From: Lachnospiraceae bacterium
GTDB lineage: Bacteria > Bacillota > Clostridia > Lachnospirales > Lachnospiraceae
DNA: 64,000 nt
NCBI GenBank assembly: GCA_024684215.1
Contig: JAIKXH010000142.1
Span: 1-64,000, forward strand
Direction of reading: 5' to 3'
Shown here piece after piece: positions 7,170-15,935 of this stretch. Below the pieces are notes generated by a model. The model was not told the origin of the DNA, did not search any database, and saw nothing but the letters and a program-made list of their open reading frames with translations. The position numbers were made by a program, and so were the translations under genes. Position 1 is the first letter of the stretch, and the number at the start of each line of letters is the position of its first letter.

Positions 7170-8429
7170 ATGAGCAAAAAAGCTAAAAGAAACGTTATTG
7201 TAGGTCAGTCGGGCGGCCCTACTGCCGCTATCAATTCATCCCTTGCGGGTGTATTTCGTACCGCGAAGGACAGAGGTTACAAAAAGGTTTACGGTATGCT
7301 TCACGGCGTTCAGGGACTTTTGGAGGGCAGATATATCGATCTGTCTGAGCACATTAGGACCGGACTTGACGCGGAGCTTTTAAAGAGAACGCCTTCGGCT
7401 TATCTTGGTTCATGCCGTTATAAACTTCCCAGCATCAGTGAGGATAAGGGAGTTTATGAAAAGATATTTGAAATCCTCGAAAAGCTTGAAATCGACTGCT
7501 TTATTTATATCGGCGGAAATGATTCCATGGACACCATTAAAAAGCTGTCTGATTACGCTATCATAACAGGTTCCGAGATCAGATTTGTAGGATGCCCCAA
7601 AACCATAGACAACGACCTTGCACTTACCGACCATACACCCGGTTACGGATCTGCTGCGAAGTATATCGGTACATCGGTTAAGGAGATAATCAGAGACGGT
7701 TGGAGCCTCGAAACCACAAACGGTCAGATTCTCGTGGTTGAGATCATGGGACGTAACGCCGGATGGCTTACCGCGGCAGCAGCGCTTTCAAAAGGCGAGG
7801 ACTGCGACGGCCCCGATGCCATATATCTTCCGGAGCTTGATTTCGACGTCAATAAATTCGTTAAAAAATGTAAGGACCTTCTCAAAAAGAAGCGCTCCAT
7901 AGTTATAGCCGTTTCGGAAGGAATACACACAAAGGACGGCACATATATCAGCGAGCTCGGAAATACAACCGATTATGTGGATGCTTTTGGACATAAGCAG
8001 CTTACCGGAACCGCAAGGTATCTTTGCAACGTTCTTTCTAAGGAAATAGGTTGCAAGACCCGATCAATCGAGCTTTCAACTTTACAGAGAGCTGCGAGCC
8101 ACTGTGCTTCACGTGTGGATATTCTGGAGGCATACGAAGTCGGCGGTGCCGCTATGAAGGCCGCAGATGAGGGCGATACCGGAAAGATGGTTGTTATCGA
8201 GAGAACTTCCGACGATCCCTACCAGGCAGGAACCGAGGTTAAGGATGTACACAAGATAGCAAATGATGAGAGACTTGTTCCCAGAGAATGGATCACAGCC
8301 GACGGAACATATGTTACAAGCGAGTTCCTTACTTATGTAAGGCCTCTTATCCAGGGAGATGTGGCTCCCATCATGGTAGACGGTATACCTCGCCACCTTT
8401 TCGTTCCGGGATATCAGGAACTGCTATAA
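7170..8429 (+). CDS. pfp: Pyrophosphate-dependent 6-phosphofructokinase
   Basis: The product is 419 residues, clearly longer than the ATP-type enzyme. It phosphorylates fructose 6-phosphate using PPi, reversibly, in glycolysis. The donor-site signature is decisive: GGNDS at residues 115-119 has Asp where ATP enzymes have the second Gly of GGDGS, and PKTIDND at 143-149 has Lys where ATP enzymes have PGTID. These two changes define PPi use in the family. Catalytic Asp residues of TIDND are kept. AAAGGGG lies upstream of the ATG. A second, ATP-type enzyme is encoded at 58196, so both phosphoryl donors are available to the cell. Confidence 0.95.
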   Translation: MSKKAKRNVIVGQSGGPTAAINSSLAGVFRTAKDRGYKKVYGMLHGVQGLLEGRYIDLSEHIRTGLDAELLKRTPSAYLGSCRYKLPSISEDKGVYEKIFEILEKLEIDCFIYIGGNDSMDTIKKLSDYAIITGSEIRFVGCPKTIDNDLALTDHTPGYGSAAKYIGTSVKEIIRDGWSLETTNGQILVVEIMGRNAGWLTAAAALSKGEDCDGPDAIYLPELDFDVNKFVKKCKDLLKKKRSIVIAVSEGIHTKDGTYISELGNTTDYVDAFGHKQLTGTARYLCNVLSKEIGCKTRSIELSTLQRAASHCASRVDILEAYEVGGAAMKAADEGDTGKMVVIERTSDDPYQAGTEVKDVHKIANDERLVPREWITADGTYVTSEFLTYVRPLIQGDVAPIMVDGIPRHLFVPGYQELL

Positions 8430-8516
8430 TTAAGAATTTTTAACGAGACTTAATAGATTTATAAGATTTATCGGACATATTCTGATTTATAATTCTTATA
8501 ATAAATATTGTTTATG

Positions 8517-8540
8517 GGCTGCCGGATAAAAACGGCAGCC
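8517..8540 (+). terminator. Strong hairpin between PPi-pfk and the CDF transporter
   Basis: GGCTGCCG (8517-8524) and CGGCAGCC (8533-8540) form a perfect GC-rich 8-bp stem with an 8-base A-rich loop. The following TTATTAT is only a partial U-tract. It may end the upstream transcript, or act as a leader structure, because it sits 17 bases before the transporter ATG and just upstream of its ribosome binding site. Confidence 0.6.
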
Positions 8541-8557
8541 TTATTATAGGAGTCGGT

Positions 8558-9712
8558 ATGAGTGATGTTATGAAAGTACCACCTCGCATGGATGTTGAAG
8601 GTGAGGCAAAAAACAGAGATAAAATAATTGTCAAGACCAGCATTATTGGAATAGTTGCAAACGTGTTTTTGGCGGCGTTCAAAGCTGTGGTTGGTCTGGT
8701 ATCAAATTCAATCGCGGTTACTCTTGATGCGGTAAACAATTTATCCGACGCACTGTCGTCTGTAATTACAATTGTTGGAACGAAGCTCGCAAACAGGCAC
8801 CCGGATAAAAAACATCCCCTCGGACATGGCAGAATAGAATATTTAAGTGCAATGATAGTTGCCGCAATCGTCCTTTATGCCGGTATCACCGCGGGGATAG
8901 AATCTGTTAAAAAGATAATTTATCCCGAGAAAGCGGATTATTCCGTGGTATCGCTGGTTATAATCTCGGTTGCGATCGTTGTCAAGATTGTACTTGGAAT
9001 ATATGTTAAAAAGATGGGACAAAAAGCCAAGTCCGGAGCTTTGGAAGCTTCCGGAGCGGACGCTTCGTTTGATGCTATCCTTTCGGCATCGGTACTTGCT
9101 TCCGCAATCATCTATATGATATTCGGCCTTTCACTCGAGGCATATGTCGGCGTCATTATCGCAGGATTTATCATTAAATCCGGTTTTGAAATGATGAAAG
9201 ACACATTGGATGATATACTTGGCCACAGACCGGACGCAGAGCTTTCAAAAAAGATTAAGTCGATAATCAATGAAGAGCCGGAGGTTCGCGGTGCGTATGA
9301 TCTTATGATCAATGATTACGGCCCTGATAAAAACTACGCTTCGGTACATATAGAAGTCCCCGATACCATGAATGCAAGTGAGATTGACGAGCTTACCAGA
9401 AAACTTGAAGCTAATGTTTACACTCAGACCGGTGTGGTACTCACAGCTGTCGGAGTATACTCCTATAATACTAAAAACGACGAGGCCACTGCTATCAGAA
9501 ATTATATTCAAAGTGTGGTATTGGGGTACGACTGGGCTATTCAATTCCATGGATTTTATGTGGATATCGACACAAAGGTTATGCGCTTCGATGTGGTTAT
9601 GAGCTTTGATATAAAGCCTTCCGAAGGAATTAATATTTTGCATGATGATATATCAAAAAAATATCCGGATTATAAAATCTACATCGTTTCCGATGTGGAT
9701 ATGACCGACTGA
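8558..9712 (+). CDS. Cation diffusion facilitator with duplicated C-terminal domain
   Basis: The product is 384 residues, longer than the usual 290-320 for the family. CDF proteins export Zn2+, Mn2+, Fe2+ or Cd2+ by proton antiport at the cytoplasmic membrane. Six membrane segments span residues about 25-215, with the metal-site motifs SNSIAVTLDAVNNLSDALSS in TM2 and GADASFDA in TM5, and the loop HPLGHGRIEYLSAM. Two ferredoxin-like cytoplasmic domains follow (about 225-305 and 310-384) instead of one. TM2 has D..N..D rather than the Zn-type H..D, so manganese or iron is more likely than zinc. AGGAG precedes the ATG. Confidence 0.92.
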   Translation: MSDVMKVPPRMDVEGEAKNRDKIIVKTSIIGIVANVFLAAFKAVVGLVSNSIAVTLDAVNNLSDALSSVITIVGTKLANRHPDKKHPLGHGRIEYLSAMIVAAIVLYAGITAGIESVKKIIYPEKADYSVVSLVIISVAIVVKIVLGIYVKKMGQKAKSGALEASGADASFDAILSASVLASAIIYMIFGLSLEAYVGVIIAGFIIKSGFEMMKDTLDDILGHRPDAELSKKIKSIINEEPEVRGAYDLMINDYGPDKNYASVHIEVPDTMNASEIDELTRKLEANVYTQTGVVLTAVGVYSYNTKNDEATAIRNYIQSVVLGYDWAIQFHGFYVDIDTKVMRFDVVMSFDIKPSEGINILHDDISKKYPDYKIYIVSDVDMTD

Positions 9713-9813
9713 TCCCGGCGTTTGCAGGGGATATAAATTTCTACCCACTACAAAGATTATTATTCAAAAGACTTTTATATTTTGTGATTCAAACAAAACA
9801 GAAAGAGATTATT

Positions 9814-11304
9814 ATGAGAAAAATACTTGGGAAAAAACTGTCCGCCAAGTTTATTGCGATAGCATTGGGAGTAGTACTTATCATAGCAATCATACCTCTT
9901 TTGGTCCATGCCAATTACATGATTCCATGGTATGACGATTATGGCTACGCGAAGTATAACAGGAGCTTCAGACTGGCTTACGGTGATAATTTAATAAGCC
10001 TTATGAGGGGAGTCTTTTTTCAAGTAAAAGAAAGCTGGTGGTCTTGGCAGGGCACGTTTTCATCAATCTTTTTAATGGCGCTTTGCCCTATAGCGTGGGG
10101 AGAGCAGTATTACAGATTCGGTGGAATGGCTCTAATAATCCTTTTTGCTGTATCCGTTGTATTTATGATGTATGCTCTTTGCAAAGAGATGTTTGGTATA
10201 AAAAAGACGGAATCTTTTTGCATCGCTTTTGCAACAGCTCTTTTGACAATAGAAAAAATGTATTTTCCCGGACATGCTTTTTATTGGTATAACGGAGGAG
10301 TCCATTACATCGGAATTCATTCTTTTCTCATGCTCTTTGTGGGTGTTATAGTACTTTTGTCTGCAAAAAAAGGCGTTCTGGCTACAATTTTACAAGTTTT
10401 TTTTGGAATGATCTTAGCTCTTATAGTCAGCGGAGGAAACTATGTAAGCCTTCTTGAGGGAGCAATCATTTTAGTTGCGCTGGTTTTATATGTAGTTGTT
10501 AAATACAAAAAAAGAGCTTTTAGGATGCTTCCCATAGTGGCGGTATTTATAGCAGGCTTTTACATAAATGCAACCGCTCCGGGCAATTCGGTCAGATCGG
10601 CGTTTTTCGCGGGAAGTGCGCATGGTCCTGTTGAGTCTGTACTTCTTTCTTTTCCGGATGGAGCAAAAATGATCGGAAAGTTTTCAGATATCTTTTTAAT
10701 TGTTATCCTTGCAGCACTTATACCCATCATATGGAATGGCTTAAGAGAAAGCAAAGTCAGATTTAGATTCCCAATCATTTTTGTTATTTTTGTTTGTGGT
10801 TTATATTTTGCCACTTACACCGCTCCGCTATACGGAATGGGATCGGTTCAGCAGGCCAGGATTTGGAATGTGTGCAAACTGATGTATCAGCTTGCACTTA
10901 TACTCAGCGAAATCTATGTTATAGGTTGGATTCACAGAGTTGTTAGGGAAAAGCAAGGAAAACTCTCGTTAAACATTGGTTATTGGTGGTTTTACGGTTT
11001 GTGCATAGCGGCAGTGCTCATCGTTTTCGCCCATAGAGATTTCGAAAGATATGATTACGCCTCGTACGGTGCAGCTTATGATACATTAAACCATGAAAGC
11101 GGATTTTTATACGGAGAATATTTAGACAGAATAGAACAGATCAAATCCCAGGGACCTGATGTGCTTGTAGAGCCTTATCGCTGCAGTCTGTGGTATTTAC
11201 GCCAGACCGATATATCCGAAAATGCGTGGGAAGGACCCAATATTGAACTGGCTCGCTGGTACGGAAAAAACAGTATTGCGCTGATTGATACAAATGGAAA
11301 ATGA
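9814..11304 (+). CDS. Large polytopic membrane protein (DUF6056-like)
   Basis: The product is about 496 residues from the ATG at 9814, chosen because AAAGAG lies upstream and the first membrane segment then follows directly; a GTG at 9784 would add ten residues. About ten to eleven hydrophobic segments are visible. After the first segment comes the periplasmic-side motif YDDYGYAKYNRSF, and the layout (acidic pair after TM1, many TM helices, short extracytoplasmic tail) resembles DUF6056 and GT-C-fold glycan-processing membrane proteins. The exact activity is unknown. The stop overlaps the start of the next gene by 11 bases. Confidence 0.7.
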   Translation: MRKILGKKLSAKFIAIALGVVLIIAIIPLLVHANYMIPWYDDYGYAKYNRSFRLAYGDNLISLMRGVFFQVKESWWSWQGTFSSIFLMALCPIAWGEQYYRFGGMALIILFAVSVVFMMYALCKEMFGIKKTESFCIAFATALLTIEKMYFPGHAFYWYNGGVHYIGIHSFLMLFVGVIVLLSAKKGVLATILQVFFGMILALIVSGGNYVSLLEGAIILVALVLYVVVKYKKRAFRMLPIVAVFIAGFYINATAPGNSVRSAFFAGSAHGPVESVLLSFPDGAKMIGKFSDIFLIVILAALIPIIWNGLRESKVRFRFPIIFVIFVCGLYFATYTAPLYGMGSVQQARIWNVCKLMYQLALILSEIYVIGWIHRVVREKQGKLSLNIGYWWFYGLCIAAVLIVFAHRDFERYDYASYGAAYDTLNHESGFLYGEYLDRIEQIKSQGPDVLVEPYRCSLWYLRQTDISENAWEGPNIELARWYGKNSIALIDTNGK

Positions 11305-12025
11305 ACTTTTTAATCCGATAAAAGAATATTTTGAAAGGCAGGGCTATGTCTGCGACGGAGAAGTCGAAGACATAGACCTGTACATGGAAAAAGGCGAGGA
11401 TCATGTTGCAGTGGAACTTAAGGTGGATTTGGATTTTAAAGCTCTAAGGCAGGCTGCTCTTCGCCAAAAATATGTTGAGACAGTTTATATAGGTATCTTC
11501 AAGCCGTCCAATATGAGAAGTGCTGCTTTCAGGGATAAGCTATACCTTTTAAAGAGACTTGGAATAGGACTTATCGTAGTTTCCAAAAGAAGCAAGGAAG
11601 TGGAAATCGCAAACAAACCGTTGGTTAGCGAATTATCTGAGTTTCAAAAAAGAAACAAGAAAAAGGGAGAAGCACTGAGTAAGGAGTTTTCCAAGAGAAA
11701 AACAAAGAATAATATTGGCGGGGTGCGCGGTACAAAGCTTATCACAAGCTATCGCGAGGATGCGCTGCTGGTTCTTGATGCACTTGCTGAAGCATGCTCT
11801 GAAGCGAAAGACGTAACTTTAGGTATAAAAAACACCATAATAAGAAAATCATCAGGTATAGAAAAAACGTCGGCTATACTTAGGTATAATTATTACGGAT
11901 GGTTTGAAATGACAGAAAAAAGCTATTATCGTGTGAGCGATGCCGGGTATGCGGCTCTTGAAGAATTTGAAGACACTATATACAAATTGAAGCGTGGAAA
12001 ATGGAAACAATCAGAGGATATATAG
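11294..12025 (+). CDS. DUF2161-like protein with PD-(D/E)XK nuclease-type core
   Basis: The product is 243 residues from the ATG at 11294; an in-frame TTG three codons earlier is possible. Near the N-terminus, DIDLYMEKGEDHVAVELKVD has the D...ExK spacing of the PD-(D/E)XK phosphodiesterase fold, and the order of elements matches DUF2161, a predicted nuclease family. The middle (about 115-145) is very Lys-rich, and the C-terminal 90 residues look like a winged-helix domain. It overlaps the gene before by 11 bases and recD2 after it by 25 bases. Co-translation with a DNA helicase fits a role in DNA processing, but no activity is proven. Confidence 0.75.
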   Translation: MENELFNPIKEYFERQGYVCDGEVEDIDLYMEKGEDHVAVELKVDLDFKALRQAALRQKYVETVYIGIFKPSNMRSAAFRDKLYLLKRLGIGLIVVSKRSKEVEIANKPLVSELSEFQKRNKKKGEALSKEFSKRKTKNNIGGVRGTKLITSYREDALLVLDALAEACSEAKDVTLGIKNTIIRKSSGIEKTSAILRYNYYGWFEMTEKSYYRVSDAGYAALEEFEDTIYKLKRGKWKQSEDI

Positions 12026-14214
12026 AGAATTTCATACATCAAAATCCAATCAACGGATACAATATTTTTGTGCTTTCGGATAAGGGCAAGGAAACCACCT
12101 GTATCGGCAACAGCAAAGATCTGCAGATAGGTGAGACGGTAGAACTTACCGGAGAATATTTTGAGGATGCCGTCTACGGAAAAGAGTTCCGTATCAAAAC
12201 ATACAAGGTGGTTCCTCCCGCCGATAAGGAGAGCATAGAGAGGTATTTGGGCTCCGGGGCTATAAAGGGAATCGGGGCTGCGCTTGCGGCGAGGATTGTA
12301 AAAGAGTTCGGAAAAGAAACCTTAAATATTATCGAAAATGAGCCGGAGCGTCTTGCCGAGGTTAAGGGCATCAGTATGCGCAGGGCTATGGAAATAGCCG
12401 TGCAGATTGAGGAAAAAAGAGACTTAAGAGATGCCATGATTTTCCTTGGACAGTACTATATTTCGCAGGCTCTTTCCGTAAAAATTTTTGATACCTACGG
12501 CCAGTCTCTTTATACGGTGATGAAAGAGAATCCCTACAGGCTTGCGGAGGATATATCCGGCGTAGGTTTTATAACTGCTGACACTATAGCAAGAAATATT
12601 GGGATACCGGAAAATTCTCCTCAAAGACTTCGCTGCGCACTTTTGTATATATTGCAGCAACATGCCGGAGAAGGACACTGTTATATGCCGCTTCCGGAGC
12701 TTTTTTATGAAGCACGGAAAATGCTGGGAACAGATGATGAAACCATTCAAAATGAAATATCCGGACTGGCAATAGACAGAAAAATCATAGTAAGAGATGA
12801 CAAGGTATACCTTGCTCCTTTTTTCTATGCAGAGCAAAATTGCGCGAGACTGTTAAATGATTTAAACATGCCTCTTGAGAGACTTACGGGAGAGGACGAG
12901 GAAATACTTTTGGGCAGGCTTAAAACTATCGCCGATGCTCAAAATATGGTGATCGATCCTATTCAGCTAGAGGCTGTTAAAGAATGTGTAAAAAACAGTA
13001 TTTTTATACTATCCGGTGGCCCGGGAACCGGTAAAACAACCACGATAAATCTTATAATCAAATATTTTCTCGGACTTGGCCATGATATTATGCTGGCTGC
13101 GCCTACCGGAAGAGCTGCAAAAAGAATGAGCGAGGCTACCGGTTACGAGGCAGTCACTCTTCACAGGCTTTTGGAGGTGGGAGGTCAGACAGACGGTGAT
13201 TCCCGCACTTATTTCAATAAAAACGAGGACAGTCCTCTTGAGGCGGATGTGATAATTGTTGACGAGGCCTCAATGGTTGATATTATGCTTTTTCAGGGTT
13301 TGCTTAAAGCCATAATCCCCGGCACAAGGCTTATACTTGTTGGAGATGCGGCTCAGCTTCCGAGCGTAGGTCCGGGACAGGTACTCAGGGATGTCATAGA
13401 CAGCGGTGAGTTTTCATGTATAAAGCTGCAGAGAATATTCAGACAGGCCGAAGGCAGTGACATTATCGTAAACGCTCATAAGATAAATCACGGTGAGCAG
13501 ATCGTGCTCGGTACCGATTCAAAGGACTTTTTGTTTTTGGAGCGCGAATCGACCAGGATGATAATAGAGCATATGATATGGATGATGAGAGACAAGCTTC
13601 CGGGGTATTGCAATGCAAATCTGTACGATATAGCAGTACTTACGCCTATGAGAAAGGGCGCACTCGGCTGCATCGAACTAAACCGTCATCTTCAGCAGGC
13701 GCTCAATCCGCCTTCACCCGAAAAGAGGGAGCGTATTTCCGGTGATTTTATTTTCCGCGAGGGAGATAAAGTCATGCAGATCAAAAACAATTACAAGCTT
13801 GAGTGGAGCATTTACGGCAGGTTTGGAATAGAGGTGGCAAGCGGGCTCGGCGTGTTTAACGGAGATACCGGAAAAATACTTGAGATAAACGAGGCTTCAC
13901 AATCGGTCAAAGTAGAATTTGACGACAAGAAAATAGTGGAGTATCCTTTTAACGCACTTGATGAACTGGAGATGGCTTACGCGATCACGATCCATAAGTC
14001 CCAAGGCTCCGAATATCCGGCGGTTATAATGCCGCTGCTTGATGTGCCTGAAATAATGAGATACAGGAATCTGCTTTACACCGGAATAACCAGAGGCAAA
14101 AAGTGTGTGGTACTCATGGGAAGCAGCGGGATAGTCCGCGAGATGATTGACAACGCATCCGGACGGGGCAGATATACATCGTTAAAAGACAGGATTCTCG
14201 AACTGCGAGAGTAA
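12001..14214 (+). CDS. recD2: RecD2, ATP-dependent 5'-3' DNA helicase
   Basis: The product is 737 residues, standard for RecD2 (RecD without RecBC partners). It starts with the OB-like N-terminal domain and helix-hairpin-helix repeats (GIGAALAARIV near 91, VKGISMRRAMEIA near 121). Walker A is at residues 339-346 (GGPGTGKT), Walker B is VDEASMVD, followed by LVGDAAQLPSVGPGQVLRD and the SF1 motif VI region AYAITIHKSQGSEY. RecD2 acts in replication-fork maintenance and repair. The start lies 25 bases inside the upstream gene, so the two are co-translated. The spacer after its stop is a degenerate repeat array. Confidence 0.96.
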   Translation: METIRGYIENFIHQNPINGYNIFVLSDKGKETTCIGNSKDLQIGETVELTGEYFEDAVYGKEFRIKTYKVVPPADKESIERYLGSGAIKGIGAALAARIVKEFGKETLNIIENEPERLAEVKGISMRRAMEIAVQIEEKRDLRDAMIFLGQYYISQALSVKIFDTYGQSLYTVMKENPYRLAEDISGVGFITADTIARNIGIPENSPQRLRCALLYILQQHAGEGHCYMPLPELFYEARKMLGTDDETIQNEISGLAIDRKIIVRDDKVYLAPFFYAEQNCARLLNDLNMPLERLTGEDEEILLGRLKTIADAQNMVIDPIQLEAVKECVKNSIFILSGGPGTGKTTTINLIIKYFLGLGHDIMLAAPTGRAAKRMSEATGYEAVTLHRLLEVGGQTDGDSRTYFNKNEDSPLEADVIIVDEASMVDIMLFQGLLKAIIPGTRLILVGDAAQLPSVGPGQVLRDVIDSGEFSCIKLQRIFRQAEGSDIIVNAHKINHGEQIVLGTDSKDFLFLERESTRMIIEHMIWMMRDKLPGYCNANLYDIAVLTPMRKGALGCIELNRHLQQALNPPSPEKRERISGDFIFREGDKVMQIKNNYKLEWSIYGRFGIEVASGLGVFNGDTGKILEINEASQSVKVEFDDKKIVEYPFNALDELEMAYAITIHKSQGSEYPAVIMPLLDVPEIMRYRNLLYTGITRGKKCVVLMGSSGIVREMIDNASGRGRYTSLKDRILELRE

Positions 14215-14302
14215 TAACATTCAGAGTAATAGCAGTCGGAGTAGCAATAGCTGGAAATAATAGCGAGAATAATAGCAAGAAATAATAGCTAGAGTAATAA
14301 TA
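14205..14302 (+). repeat. Degenerate tandem repeat array starting at the recD2 stop codon
   Basis: About seven units of 12-16 bases with consensus near AGAGTAATAGCA run from the last recD2 codons to just before comF. The first unit (GAGAGTAATAACA) contains the recD2 stop itself. Units show scattered substitutions and length changes. The array is stop-rich and holds no gene. Confidence 0.75.
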
Positions 14303-14321
14303 TATTTTGGGGGGATAAAAA

Positions 14322-15053
14322 TTGAATTTTGAGGGGTTAAAAAAAACGGGAAATATCTTGCTTGATTTTATATTTCCGAGAAGATGCCCGTACTGCGACG
14401 GGATCGTTACACCGCTTGGGGAGAAAATACATGCACAGTGCATAGAAAAATTAAAACTGCTTACACCGCCGTATTGCATGAAATGCGGAAAAAAGCTCAT
14501 GTTAAACACGGATTCGAAATATTGCGAGCAGTGCATGGAGGGCGGCCACAGATTTATAAGGGGCAGATGCCTTTATGATTACAAATCCGTAGCACCGTCG
14601 ATCTATCGCTTTAAATACGGCGGGAGAGCGGAATATGCACAGTACTACGGCGAGGAAACCGCAGAGTATTTAGGGGAATTTATTAAAAAAATCTCGCCCG
14701 ATGCGCTTATACCGATACCGATACACAGAAGGCGCTATGCTAAAAGGGGATATAACCAGGCTTATCTTTTTGCAAAAGAGATTTCAAAGCATACCGGAAT
14801 ACCTGTCATGGATAAGGTGCTGCATAGAAAAAGGAACACGGTGCCCCTTAAAATGCTGTCCCCGAAAGAGCGTCAAAAAAATCTTAAAAACGCTTTTATT
14901 GTGGGTCAAAATAGTGTAAAATTAAAAACGATTATACTTATCGATGACATATACACAACGGGAGCTACTATGGATGAGGCGGCGAGAGCCCTTCAGACAT
15001 CGGGGATACCTGATGTGTATTTTGTGGCGCTTGCAGGCGGAAAAGGTATATAG
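14322..15053 (+). CDS. comFC: ComF-family phosphoribosyltransferase-like protein
   Basis: The product is 243 residues. The start is TTG at 14322, with GGGGGG about 8 bases upstream and no better ATG. The N-terminal zinc-ribbon-like part has four cysteine pairs (CPYC, YCMKC, YCEQC and nearby Cys/His). The PRTase signature IILIDDIYTTGATMDEA lies near residue 206. ComFC is needed for uptake or handling of transforming DNA in Bacillus, although homologues are widespread in non-competent bacteria. The next gene is YvyF-like, matching the comFC-yvyF order of Bacillus. Confidence 0.92.
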   Translation: MNFEGLKKTGNILLDFIFPRRCPYCDGIVTPLGEKIHAQCIEKLKLLTPPYCMKCGKKLMLNTDSKYCEQCMEGGHRFIRGRCLYDYKSVAPSIYRFKYGGRAEYAQYYGEETAEYLGEFIKKISPDALIPIPIHRRRYAKRGYNQAYLFAKEISKHTGIPVMDKVLHRKRNTVPLKMLSPKERQKNLKNAFIVGQNSVKLKTIILIDDIYTTGATMDEAARALQTSGIPDVYFVALAGGKGI

Positions 15054-15095
15054 AGGGGAGCCTTCCTGCAAAGCAAATAAACGGAGGTAGAAATT

Positions 15096-15512
15096 ATGAA
15101 TGTCAGAAATTGCCGTAAGTGTGGAAAAATGTTCAACTATATTTCCGGCCAGCCTATTTGCCAGGCTTGTAAGGAACAGATGGAAGCAAAATTCCAGGAG
15201 GTTAAGGAGTACATCCGTGAGCATAAGGGAGTAGGAATTAATGAAGTTGCCGAGGCCTGTGATGTTGAACCTTCACAGATAACTCAGTGGCTTCGTGATG
15301 ACAGACTTGAAGTTACAGAGGATTCAGCAATGATGCTTACCTGTGAAAGCTGCGGAGCTCAGATCAGATCCGGCAGATTCTGCGACAGATGCCGCGCAAA
15401 TATGACAAACACCTTCAGTCAAATGACCAAAGACTATAACGCACAGAAGGCTGCAGCGCTCGCTGCAAGCCAAAAGAATGATAAAGATAATCCCAGAATG
15501 AGATTTCTGTAA
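15096..15512 (+). CDS. YvyF-like (TIGR03826) flagellar-operon zinc protein
   Basis: The product is 138 residues. CRKC...CQAC at residues 5-25 and CESC...CDRC near residues 85-101 form two zinc-ribbon pairs. Between them lies a helix-turn-helix-like segment (GINEVAEACDVEPSQITQWLRDDRL). This architecture matches the YvyF/TIGR03826 family, which in Bacillus sits between comFC and flgM and affects flagellar gene expression. CGGAGG precedes the ATG. No flgM or flagellar structural gene follows here, so a flagellar role rests on family membership only. Confidence 0.85.
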   Translation: MNVRNCRKCGKMFNYISGQPICQACKEQMEAKFQEVKEYIREHKGVGINEVAEACDVEPSQITQWLRDDRLEVTEDSAMMLTCESCGAQIRSGRFCDRCRANMTNTFSQMTKDYNAQKAAALAASQKNDKDNPRMRFL

Positions 15513-15533
15513 TTATCGGTTAGGATGGTATCC

Positions 15534-15935
15534 ATGTTAGACAGAGAAAAGGTCATAATGATGACCAGAATGTCTTCCTACGAAAAGGGTAAAGGAAAAG
15601 AGCATCTTAGAATCGGGTCTTTTTTCAGAAGCGATTATATATGGTCGTCTATTTTAAAAGCGGCCTTTGCTGCCACGGTTTCTTTTGTCCTTATAGCAGG
15701 ACTGTACGTTTATTACAATTTTGAGGAATTCATGTCGAATATATATGAGATGGATATTCTTGCTATGTTAAAGAAGTTCGGGAAATACTACATTATTTCC
15801 CTCATCATATATGTCGCTGTTTCTTATCTTGTGGCCTTTGTAAAATATCAGATAGCCGCATCGAATATCCGCAAGTATAAGAGCAATCTCAAGAGAATAA
15901 GGAAGTTACAAAAAACCAATGAAGAATCTATTTGA
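15534..15935 (+). CDS. Two-helix membrane protein next to the c-di-AMP block, function unknown
   Basis: The product is 133 residues from the ATG at 15534 (AGGATGG 5 bases upstream); an ATG at 15525 is also in frame. Two membrane segments at about 42-66 (AAFAATVSFVLIAGLYVYY) and 87-110 (YIISLIIYVAVSYLVAFV) are linked by an extracytoplasmic loop, and the C-terminus is strongly basic and probably coiled (NIRKYKSNLKRIRKLQK). It overlaps the next membrane protein gene by 17 bases, so the two are probably coupled. No family is recognised. Confidence 0.8.
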   Translation: MLDREKVIMMTRMSSYEKGKGKEHLRIGSFFRSDYIWSSILKAAFAATVSFVLIAGLYVYYNFEEFMSNIYEMDILAMLKKFGKYYIISLIIYVAVSYLVAFVKYQIAASNIRKYKSNLKRIRKLQKTNEESI

